From Owenia fusiformis (taxonomy: Eukaryota; Annelida; Polychaeta; Sabellida; Oweniidae): DNA of 64,000 nt. The notes under the pieces are model-generated. The model made no database searches, was not told where the DNA came from, and saw only the letters and a program-made list of their open reading frames with translations. Made by a program: the position numbers and the translations under genes. This document shows, in pieces, positions 36,983-47,579 of this stretch; within the stretch, counting starts at the first letter, position 1; every line of letters begins with the position of its first letter. Location: assembly GCA_903813345.2 (NCBI GenBank), contig CAIIXF020000012.1:8145615-8209614 (forward strand), written 5' to 3'.

Positions 36983-39900
36983 GTACTGAATACGTTCAAA
37001 TTTAAAATAATTCAAGTAACTGCATTAATATGTACACGTATATAAAATTCAATTGAATCAATCCCATTCGATTGAGATTTAAAACATTGAATGACTTCTA
37101 CTTTTTATTTGAATTTAATTTGAATCAAAATGGGCGTTATTTTAATTAGCCTTTAAAGAAACTGACTTGCATGATTCTCTCTGCTTATCTGTTTGATATG
37201 ACATTGTTATATATTCATCAAAATAGGGGAGACCGAGGCAAAACGCGGTCAGTAAGGGTAATCACGATACTGAATTTTATCTAATCAAATCACCTCTGGC
37301 AGTCGGGAAGCGATTTCTGCTATGAATTTGTGCACAGTATGGTGACATCTGCAACTAACGCCTCTAGGACGTGAGATCTGTTTAAAAAGTTGCAACGTCA
37401 GCAGGGTGCAAAAGTCAATCTAAAGTGAAAGGATTGGTATTGATATGGTGAACCGAATTCAACATTTTTTTCACTTAGGCTAAACCTTAAAAACATTCTG
37501 TAAAAACACGAACCTTTATGTAAATTTGACTGATTGACAACAATTTAATACGAAAATTATTTATATAACTGTTTTTGTTAACATTTCTTGTTTTTTACTG
37601 CAATTGTTTTTTTACAGCATTTTTTTAGACCTCTCAATATTGAAGTTATATAAAGTAAATTTTGGTTGACTTTACAAAAGGTTTTCAAAAAATTAAAACA
37701 AAAACCACCAAAATAGACGAAAATTAAAATAAACCTTTTATTTCATTAACAAGATACCTTTTTTAAAATCAACCGAAATTTCCTTTGTACTTTCCATTTC
37801 ATTCCGAACATATGGTACCAAGAACAAAAGAAGTGTCCGATGTGTTTTCTAAAACAATAAAGAGAAAGGTATTATATTTATTTCAAATTATATTGTCACC
37901 ATTCAAAAGATGACCATTAAATTGACGATGTGTAAAATTTTCACAATTTTTTGATGACTGGTTTAAGAGAAACGTGTGTTCAAAAAGTTATCGATACCCG
38001 TCCTTTGTGGTATTGACTGTTTAGCAATACAAAAAGAAAAAAATTGCAAGGCATTTTTTCTATGTTTGTTTTTACCGGATATACATGTATCTAGTATGGG
38101 ATAATTAACTGATGGTACATCGGAATCGATTCGCTGCCCTCCAAGATGAAGTTTCAGGTACGTCCAGTAGATAAAATACATTTAAAGGCCACGTGTAAAG
38201 TTTAAATCACGTTGACTTTACATTGCCGTCTTACACAATTTTGTCTCGATGTGACATAACTTCTGTTAAAATTTCATAATGCCAATTGATTTTTTGGAAT
38301 ACCTTACGATAAATACGATGCATGTTCATGTTGTTGAAAAATTAAATGTTTCAGGATGCTTATTTGCATCGAGTTATTGATACAATTTACGTAAAATATT
38401 TCTCTCACAAAAGTCAAAAGTGCCAGTATCAAATAGCTGAACGTGATACATCTTCTTAATAGATATAAGACGTTTAAAAAATATGTTATATCGTATTGGA
38501 AGTAATGTTAGTGTGAACATTAATTTAAACCATTGACAAGTAGCTCAAATGTAATATTTTACATTTGAGAATATCAGAGAGGGTAAAATATCCTTGACCT
38601 TGACACTCAACTCATTTAGTTAAAAGGTGTATCCGACATGTCGGATGCTTAAATGTTGGCTAATTGCTTAGATTGATTTTGCAGAAAATTGCATGCAAAA
38701 GTAAACAGTAAGTACATTATCGAGAAGAAGATATTACAAACAAAAACAAATTATCTCCTTTCATTGATGGATTTATTTAATATACCCTACTAGTAAAACT
38801 GGTCAGTATCGTGAAACAGCAACGGCTGTTAACACTCTTTCAAAATGGCGGACGGTAAATGACGACTTCGACATACGTTCATGATGCCTACAGCAGTATT
38901 TCTCATCTGTGAATATCTTATACTGAAATTCGCCGTCAAGTCCAATGACAATAGGACGTTGTTACATTGTTGTTGCATTTTACATATAAAAATATCTAGA
39001 AACTAGGCCACACCTTTGTCACTGTTCCACAACTAGTCACTTTGACGTTTTTGTTCAACGGATTTTTCGATTTCAAACACGTATTGGAGGGTACCAGGGT
39101 TTACGGGTCCTGTACTTTTGGATGGCTATTTTGTATTGTGATGTTATTTCGTTCATGCCAGGTCCTTAATTATCTCCAATCAACATCCCCGGGCATAATA
39201 TTTGTTTTTTACTGTGTTCAGTAACTTCAGCGATTACAACAACAATAACAACGTCATCGCCAGAGGTAGCAACAACAGTTGCAACGATAGCAACATCATC
39301 ACCTAAAACAACACATGTAACGATAACAACACCATCAGACACAACACCAGCGACAACAAAAACTGCTACGATAACAACAACATCGCCAGAAACAGCAACA
39401 ATTGCAACAAGCGGGGAGACTGTTGCTACATCGCCCACAGATACAACACAGTTATTTGCTACAACCAGTGGGGCAACAACAACTGTTGAAGTCGTATTTC
39501 CTCCTCTTAAACGAGTCGTGAAAAGTAAGTTAAAAAGTTGAAGTAAGTTAAAAGTAAGTTAGTAGAAACAAATGTTAAAAGTTACCCAAATATTGTCAAG
39601 ATAGTACAATTTAATTGCTCGCAACATTTAAGCCTTTTTTCTTTCTTTCATTAATTTTTCTGATATCATAATTTCATACTTTTTGAGGAATTAGAAAATG
39701 TGCTGGCTTTTTAAACGGGGCGAAAACGCGTTTAGTATTATTGTCGAGTACCATCGAAAATACATAACGTCGAACACCTCCGTTTTAACGCGAAGGTGTA
39801 GTTTTATTTGGTCATTTGTTTACGTTTTTAGTTTTCCTTTTCTGTAAATACGCTCATACCGTTCCCAGTACACCAGTCAAACATTATGTTTTCCAAATTC

Positions 39901-42900
39901 ACACCCAAAACTCTAGCTTTATAGTAATTGAGAGTTATCCGCTGAAATATTTGAATTTTTCAAAAAATTAACGTGTCTTTGGTTAACCCGATGTTCCAGA
40001 CAAAATATATGGATTGCTGTCAATTTAAAACAATTGAATGCTTTCCCGTCGTACTTGAAACAGTATGAGCGTATTGCCAGGTATGAAAACGCTACAACAC
40101 GTTCACAGACAGCGAAATAAAATGACACATACCAATTTTTCGAAACGAAAATACTATACGCGTTTCTGCCTAGGATTCGTGTTTCTAAGTAATGAAGGAA
40201 ATTCTTGGAAAATATGCATGGTTTATCAGAAAGCGCTAGAAGCATAAATGAAGGTTAACACGTAAGTCGATATAAGTAGCCTGAATCGTGAACATAATAA
40301 ACAACTACGTGCTGTATCTGTTTTCCTTGTCCCATATTCTAAAGGTCTAGTTGTACTATGATATTTCAACTAGCTTTAGAACGTGTCAGATCAAAGGTTG
40401 AATGACGCCATTATGTGTATCTAAATAATATTTGGTCAAACTATGATAAAGCGTGTCCCTAAAGTCTACAACGTCTCTTTAAAGGTTAGATTGACTTTAT
40501 TGACTCTCTATAATTTTTGAAAGGTGTTTTATTGTAAATTTTGACAAAAAGGCCATATAATTTTACTTTGGTTCATTACTTCTATTTGTTCAATTATCAT
40601 CCCTACAGCCCTTTTATAATTCACAACTGAAAAGCATTGTATTCAAAGTCAAATATTTAATTGTTTTTTTTCAACAGAAATTGAATATAAATTATATTGT
40701 ATTATTGACTTTAGACATTTGAGAAAACGGGACGATTGAGTGGCACTTTAGGTTATTGTTACGAATATTCCGCTGATCATTTTCTACCGACACGGAACAA
40801 TCAGTCTCAAAGTATTACAAATTCGAAGTAGTTAAACTTAGATTATAATTTAAAATATTTTATCAGTCCAACCGCTATTGCTAAGTGACAGAGTCAAAGT
40901 TACCGCTATCGTTTGGCCCCGGGTTCGTTTCCCGGTTCAGACAAGTTTGTTTGTGCGTTATGTAATTCTGAGTGGTCCACGACTCGTATAAAAGACTGTG
41001 GTGTGTACGCAGGCCCGTAGCCAGAATTTTCCAAGGGGGGTTCGTTTTTCTAAAAAATTCTAGGGGGGGGGGGGTCACTTTGGCAAATATGGCCAAAAAT
41101 CACTCAATGATTTTGAAAGAAATTTTGGCCAGGGGGGGGGGGGGGGTTCGCCCGAACCCCCCGAACCCCCCTTGCTACGGGCCTGGTACGTGTATGTCTG
41201 TCTACCGGTGTAAACAAAATAACATAGGGCTCCTCCAAGGAGGAGTTGGCTCTGTCTTCGAGTGTAAAAATACGTAAAATACGGATCGGAATATACCAAT
41301 GAGACATTTATTGCTCGCCAAATATGGCGGTAACCAAGATACAAAACAGTAAAATCGCGTATATTGACACAAAGTATGATTACGTATCTTGTATTCGAAC
41401 ATGACGGTATTCGCGCCTTCTTTAAACTGTGAACAAAGCTGCTCTTTGGTCTGTATTTCTTAAATATAAAATAACTCGTAATAATGAGTATAGCCACCTT
41501 TTTCTCACAGTATATAATTTGGGTCCTTTCGTTTTGAATTTTGTATTGTAATGTATTTTAGTTACTGGCTTATTTTGGCAAACGTTACATTGGTATATTT
41601 TACGCATGATACATTCGAATGCAGAGCCAAAAATCAGCCTCGGGGGAGTTCTATGTTATTTTATTTGAAAAGGTACTCAGTATATACAAGTACACATCAC
41701 AGGTTTGTTTGAAGCACTCATTCAAAATCCAGAATTACATAACGATAACGCCCAAACAAAAGTCTGTAACCGGGAATCAAACATGGGGCCAAGCGATAGT
41801 GGAAACCAATATAATAGTTTCTAAATAGCTGAAAAATAAATGAAAACCAGTGCTGCCATCTTTAATCCAGATTTTTTCTCGGGCCAGACTTCCATTGACT
41901 TCCATATTAAGATCTTCAAAAAATGACTTTATTTCATTATTTATCAAAAAGTGTTGGTTGAATCTGTTTAAAACTTTATTAATATATAATCATGTGATGA
42001 CCCTTTTAACATACTAATTGTGATTTATCATCACAATTTGGGTTGTTAAACTAATAAACCAAGGTATTTCGAGAATTTAAACATTGCATCAATGGAGATT
42101 TGGCCCAAGTATTTTTTAAAAAGTCATGGAAAATGATTTAAATAACATAACTGTATAAATCAATGTTATTCTTGTAGAAAACAGTTCGATGAATTTAAAT
42201 GTGCCAATATTTAAAAGAAGGCAAAGTAAGTCATTAGAGGTCTAATATGCAAATCTCTTAAAACGAGATTAAGTGAGATTTCAAAAGCTATATGGAAACT
42301 CATTACTATTGGCTCTGCCAATGAGCGAAAGTGGGTGGATATATAGCGATTCATGAGCTCTATTTTCGTTTTGACATAAATGTGAAAATCTGAATGAACA
42401 TCAAATTAGTTGAACTACTTTTCCATTTGTAGGTGAACTTGAGGCTGAACAAGAAACTTTTACAGATTCAGACAAACGGGTTTCGGCTACAACGCTTGGT
42501 ATCACATCAGTCGGAATGATGTTCATCGTTTTAGGATGTATCGTCTTATTCGACCTCCTAACCGCCTGGCATCACATGAAACGTCTAAACTGCATCGGCA
42601 ACTTACGCAACTTCAGAAAAATTACACTGAAGCAAATGTGTATCGAATGTTGGTGTGCAAAGAACAAAATTTTTCGACAAAAGCGCAAACGATTCCGTAT
42701 GACGTATATAATTTATAAGTACAGAAAGTACAACCAGATTTATCGAGGACCGGAAATGACAATCGGAAGTATGTTCATGTTGGCCTTTGGTGTTGTGATT
42801 GGGAAACTAAAGAGCTTTTTCTGCAATAGGCGAAAAGTGGACAACGGCTCAAAAAGTACTTTGATGAACAACAACAATGACAAACTAAGTGATCAGATTA

Positions 42901-43271
42901 TCGATGACAAGACTGGAGAGGACAATACCGATACCAATGAGGTAATGCCTCATCTTGAATACGAAAGTACAGAAAATATGTCGTTTTATTCTGGTATAAG
43001 AGGCATTGGAGAAGACTCTGTTATAATCGAAGAAAAGGACGAAAGTGTTAAATGCCCGACTCGTGAAGCTGAGGAATTTGAAAGCGTTTCGGCCATGACA
43101 CTTGGTCACATGGCCAACCAACAATCGGTTCAGAATCAAAGTGAAATAACTGTAGAGTGTATAGAAAGCCTTAATGGTCAGAATAATATGTTTAATCCAT
43201 TTAATCATGTGGAAAATGAAGAGGGCTCCGATGGTGATAGTGAAGCTCCTGATACTGTTAACAATATGTAA
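36769..43271 (+). CDS. EGF-mucin-transmembrane protein A (family not recognised)
   Basis: Three exons: 36769-36982, 39222-39524 and 42433-43271, with both introns in phase 1, giving 451 residues. Order: signal peptide (1-24, hydrophobic LLAFLLMLCC), one EGF-like domain (six Cys), a Thr-rich stalk (72-172), a transmembrane segment (about 194-217), and a basic/Cys-rich core with MCIECWC and a KRKRFR cluster. A second hydrophobic stretch (281-296) and an acidic tail follow. It should sit in the plasma membrane as a type I protein with an O-glycosylated stalk (inference). A paralogue with the same exon plan lies 7 kb downstream. The tail stops where the paralogue continues for about 460 more residues. 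I know no named family with this architecture and core. Confidence 0.8.
36983..39221 (+). other. Gene A intron 1
   Basis: Contains copy 2 of the 52-bp dispersed repeat (37741-37792) and a perfect 16-bp palindrome ATCCGACATGTCGGAT at 38632-38647. No other coding exon was recognised, but a small one cannot be ruled out. Confidence 0.5.
39222..39524 (+). CDS. Gene A exon 2: Thr-rich mucin-like stalk
   Basis: Acceptor TGTTCAG at 39221; 101 residues, about 37 of them Thr, in TTT, TSSPE and TIAT runs suited to O-glycosylation. It ends ATTSGATTTVEVVFPPLKRV, and the FPPLK.V.K end is shared with gene B. The valine-rich frame on the opposite strand is its shadow. Confidence 0.8.
40871..41345 (+). mobile_element. 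tRNA-derived SINE, copy 2, interrupted
   Basis: Matches copy 1 from ACCGCTAT through B box GGGTTCGTTTCCC to GCGGTAACCAAGATAC. It is split by a 176-bp MITE at 41010-41185. Lies in the second intron of gene A. Confidence 0.85.
41010..41185. mobile_element. CAGGCCCGTAG MITE inserted into the SINE
   Basis: Inverted ends CAGGCCCGTAGC and GCTACGGGCCTG, flanked by GTACG on both sides (41005-41009, 41186-41190). Removing it and one GTACG restores the SINE alignment exactly. The inside is G-run rich with TTTTGGCC words. A decayed relative is at 18143-18304. Confidence 0.85.
41588..41812 (-). mobile_element. tRNA-derived SINE, copy 3, degenerate
   Basis: Reverse orientation. CATTGGTATATTTTACGCAT, GAGCCA..GGGGGAGTTCTATG, then ACCGGGAATCAAACATGGGG and CCAAGCGATAG correspond to reversed SINE tail, body and B-box segments. 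More diverged than copies 1 and 2. Confidence 0.65.
42433..43271 (+). CDS. Gene A exon 3: transmembrane segment, core and tail
   Basis: Begins SELEAE after acceptor TTTGTAG. TM: LGITSVGMMFIVLGCIVLFD, then TAWHHMKRLNC. Ends EGSDGDSEAPDTVNNM. The paralogous exon at 53906 aligns through the core at high identity, then more loosely. Confidence 0.85.
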
Positions 43272-46200
43272 CAAGATATGCTTAACCACGATAAACGGGA
43301 TAGGCACTGTTGGACAGGGAAACGAAGGCGTTTACTTCAGGGCGCCTGTGCAGTGAAACTATCCACCATTGAAAATCAATTAGAATTAGGATATTGATGG
43401 CGACCAATGCAACAGTTAACCAAACAGTTTTTTTAAAATATGAAACGCAATCATTCACATCAGGGAGTATTCGATTCCCGGTAAAGACCTCAACGGCTGA
43501 TAGTGACAGGTAGCTCACCAGATAACGCTACGATTAAGGTTAATGCAAACTGCAGTTCACTGTCGTTTGTTTACAGCGACGCCGAGGAGTTCATCGCCAT
43601 AACTAATCTAACTCCCGTCACCGCCGTCACTCCCGTTTCAAACTAAGTTCATGACATTACATAATATGTACAATTGTCTTCTTTGAATTATGTGTCATCG
43701 TGAAGTCCGTAGTAAAAATCGACAGTTAAGAAAAATACCCATAAACGGTATACCGTATCTAGAAATGTTAGCCGATTACATTATCCCAAGATAAAACACC
43801 GGAACCAGGTATTTTGGACCCCATAGGCAATTTATATGAAGAACCCTGTTTAATCAATACCGTGTGTACCAATACAAACATAAATGTGAATCAACTAAAA
43901 ACATTTCGTAGATCAATACTGGCGGGCGTAATCAAAACACGAAACTCTAGAAAACTTCAGTAAGTGAAAACCCCAAAAGGAGAATTCATGAATATCAATG
44001 TCCTTGAATTGTTTAAAGAAATATTCTGCGATCAACCCCGTTGGAAAAATATGGATGGATTTAAAGTTAACACGACTTTCACAATGGCAAGCAGTTTTCA
44101 TAATTTTAAAATATGACTGCAAAGATGAAAAAATGTGATTGTCATGAAGATTTTAATCCACCTTGAGTATCAACTAGGTTAAATAAAATCATGTTTAAAC
44201 GAAGAAGAGAGAACATTTTTTATACATATATACAATATTTATACAGTCAATATGGTACAACGAAAATGGGACTTCTGCGCATGTTAAAATTTTTCGTCAA
44301 AACTCAACTTTTGTTCAAGTTGATACGATTGTCTTTCGAACTAGAGACTTACCTCATTCGAAAGATCATAAAAGACTTTATCTATACTGAAAATCTTAGA
44401 TCCAAACATAGTAGAATACGCCGTCAGTCCGCATTTGATTTTTTGAAGTGAGTTTCGTAGATCGTCAGATTTCTCCGACTGATATCGGGTTATCTCAAAT
44501 TGGTTCGTTTATAAATACTAATTTCTTTACCGTTGTAAGGCGCATGCGCAATATTGATTTATAAACCTTATTGGTTGATGGTTTTTCTCCTGCGCATGCG
44601 TGAAGTCTGATGAACACTTATGACGAAGACCGGAGCAAACATTACTAGCTCTCGAACGAAATTCCAAGATTCAGGTCATTTCGCCGTGTTTGCTAAGCGT
44701 GTATACGTGAATGACAAGCTGTTTTGAGTAGATCGGGTACCTGTTTTAGATACAACATTGATTTAGCTTGACATTGATGTGCACATTGGCACTTTTGAGC
44801 ATGTTAATACAAGTTTTTACACTCTTAGCATGAGACGGGTTTTCGAAAAATCTATTATCTGATTCACTCGATTATCGTATGGATATGTATTTCTGCTGAC
44901 ATTTCAACACCACATCACATAGAATTACGATGCAGAATGATCTGCAGATGATACACAAAACAACTACTAAATTCCACTTGTTATTTGACAGGAGGTAAAA
45001 ATGCAAACTGCCTAGATTCTTTGTAAGGGTCGTCAGACATCGGATTGGCCGCCATATTTGAAATGAAAATATCACTAAATAGAGGTCTGCGCATGCCTCA
45101 ACATTTCGACTGTATATATCGGGTGTCCAAGAAAAAGCCAACCGCTTTTTAAAAGTATTTTTACAAAATTAAATGATCGAATTACTCCTTTTTCATTCGG
45201 GTACACCCGATTTAAAAAAAATCTCACGTACCATTTAATGTCAATATGTGCATGTACCTGAGCAATGACACAAAATAAAGATGGTCTAACAGCAATATAT
45301 AATGCAATAAAAAATATCAAGCCGTTTTATCGGTTCCTAACCGGACACTACATAATTTCGGAAATGATATTTGCGCACCTCTTTTTGTTCATAAAACACA
45401 ACGTGCAAACTGCCAATGTGAACGTGTGTTCAGGGAGTCACGCGTGTATACCTAAAGCAAGTGCAAATCTTTAAAGCTTGAATATTCCTCGCGTATCATG
45501 GATTTGATAGAGGATTTATTACATATTGGTCGTGGGTGTAGAATCGAGTATTTGGTGCCCTTTTTGGACACATATAGAACGGCCAACAGTTACACCCATG
45601 CATCAGTAAAATTCAATTTGCGTGAATATTGTTAGGGCACAACTCTGGCGGCACTTGCTATGCCTACGCTCTAAACTCCATTGATTATTTGACTGTTTAT
45701 CACAACCTTTACTGTTTCAAGTGTAGTCAAAAGTTCGTTCACCCAACTATGTCAACTTGTCCAATTCGCAAATACTTGTAGGCAGAACAATATATAAAGA
45801 ACTGTCGCTGATCAGCAAAATACAAGAATAGCTGAAGTGGAGCTTTCATGTTCCGGTGACTCGTTTCAATGCCGATTGAAATGGTGTCTCGGTAATTTGA
45901 CAAGAGTTGGAGATTAATGTGTCGTCACAGTGTCTGAGAAAACGATCACTTCAACGGTAACCTCAGGCATTCAACAGCAGCAGCAACTAGAGTACGGAAG
46001 AGTAAAACGGCGGCAGGGATGGTCGATATTTCACCGTTTTTGATTTGGTTTTTGATCCCCACGTTCACTATGCACGCAATCATCTTATGTGTTTGTATCT
46101 AAGATGGTACGCAAAAGAGAGGCAGTTTAATAGAATCCTTATCTCTTGCTATCCTTTCTCAATGGGCAGGTGTCATCAAGCTAAGGGGCCATTTCAACTC

Positions 46201-46370
46201 CGACAGATATATCATGATATCGCAAAGTACCCAACACAAGTTTTGTTTCATACTTCACCCCATGCAGACAGATCGACTAAAATTACATTCGTATGATATG
46301 AGACTCGACATTCACCAGGAAACTTGAAATAATTTGTCACACATGGAGCAAATTGATTAACATTGGTCAC
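43272..46370. other. Intergenic between genes A and B, first part
   Basis: No gene supported. Holds NRF1-like sites at 44540-44600 and a possible transposon end, ATCGGGTGTCC, at 45116. The plus frame 44191-44451 (86 codons, basic) has no recognisable domain. Confidence 0.4.
44540..44600. promoter_or_regulatory. Paired NRF1-like sites with an inverted CCAAT box
   Basis: GCGCATGCGCA (44540-44550) and TGCGCATGCG (44591-44600) fit the NRF1 palindrome, and ATTGG between them is an inverted CCAAT. Such clusters mark CpG-type promoters in animals. No gene start was identified beside them. Confidence 0.35.
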
Positions 46371-46390
46371 GTGTATGTCATACAATTAAT

Positions 46391-47437
46391 AGAGAGGTTA
46401 AGCTACACGTATAAATGCAAACCGTGAACCTGAACGCGTAAGTCCACGCTCAAGTACACGTTTAAGTAAATTTTCTGTCAAGCTACACGTCTGAAACCAA
46501 GTCAGTGGACGTGGTGCTAAATTTATATGGTGTAATGGATAGCACTTCGGACTCGTGTCCGTTAGGCCTGGGTTCGAATCTGGTCGCATCAAAACATTAT
46601 GTTTTTTTATTTTTGAAACATAACAGTATAATCTTTGGATTTGCAAAGTTGTATGGGATTTCACAAGTGTAAAAGTTGCTTTTGAAGCATTTTTCCATAG
46701 CCATTTTGTAGGAAAAAATGATGAAAAAATGTTTAATCTTTCAATTTGAAGTATGACCTGAATCGATTGCAAACTTTATATTTGCACATCTGATATGATA
46801 TACCATTTGTGTAATATTAATTGTGAAATTATTTAATTTGCAATCAATTCAGGTCATTCAGTCATTCAGATTCAGGCAAATCAAATGTAGTGATAAGGCA
46901 ATCGTAGGCCCTGGTTGTCATTTCATTTCATTTAGTATACCTAGTGCACCAAGCCCCGGGTATCAAATTGGCCCTGCCTATTTATATTGTACGGAATGAA
47001 CAAACGATCACATTTGAGATTGTCATTTACTCATTAAAATGTATTCTTATTTCCAATTAAGGATTGGGGTCTACCAATATAACAAGCAAGATTGTTTGTA
47101 TCAAATATGGGCTCCCGGGCCATCCTAGAACATAGCTAAAACCAATCACGTAATGAGCGACGTGTAATCACTCATCTACACGTAAAAACCTGTAACTTTC
47201 ACGCTTACCTGTAGAAAGTAGACTAATCTGAGGTCATTTTCCTGCGCGCGCATAGAAGTACACGTTCATGCTTTGTTGAATACGCGTCTGTAAATTGCAC
47301 GAATATGATAATCTCATGTAGAGACTTGTAAACTTCACGCTGGCCCACAGGAAATAAACAAATCTGACTACATTTATTTGCGCGCGCATTGAAGTTCACG
47401 TTCAAGTTTTGTTAAATACGTGTAGCTTAACCTCTCT
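46391..47437. mobile_element. Inserted 1.05-kb element with AGAGAGGTTAAGC ends
   Basis: Inverted ends AGAGAGGTTAAGCTACACGT and ACGTGTAGCTTAACCTCTCT, flanked by AAT on each side. Subterminal direct repeats contain GCGCGCGCAT and CACGTTCA near 47246 and 47380. Inside lies a tRNA-like stretch (46530-46597). No transposase frame is visible. Confidence 0.75.
46530..46597 (+). repeat. tRNA-like sequence, not a functional tRNA
   Basis: A-box-like TGGTGTAATGG and B box GGGTTCGAATC are present and resemble tRNA-Gln, but the anticodon arm is one base short and the acceptor ends do not pair. Confidence 0.55.
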
Positions 47438-47579
47438 AATATTTGAAACACAACTGCTATTCGAACTTATGATCGGACATTTAGTATTACTTTATTATCT
47501 TGAAGTGCACATCATACTTATGTCCGATCATAAGTTCGAATAATAGTCGTGTTTCAAATATATATTGTATGACATACAC

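Larger units (their letters stand above)
46371..47579. mobile_element. Hairpin element split by a second element
   Basis: Outer ends GTGTATGTCATACAAT (46371) and ATTGTATGACATACAC (47564-47579). The inner arms ATTCGAACTTATGATCGGAC (about 47460-47480) and GTCCGATCATAAGTTCGAAT (about 47520-47541) pair as well. The left arm is interrupted by the element at 46391-47437. Taking that out leaves a near-perfect palindrome of about 160 bp. Confidence 0.8.

Noticed and set aside
44191-44451. A small basic protein of 86 codons
   Set aside because: No domain, no splice context and no paralogue; likely chance.
46530-46597. A tRNA-Gln-like gene
   Set aside because: The anticodon arm is a base short, the acceptor ends do not pair, and it lies inside a transposon.
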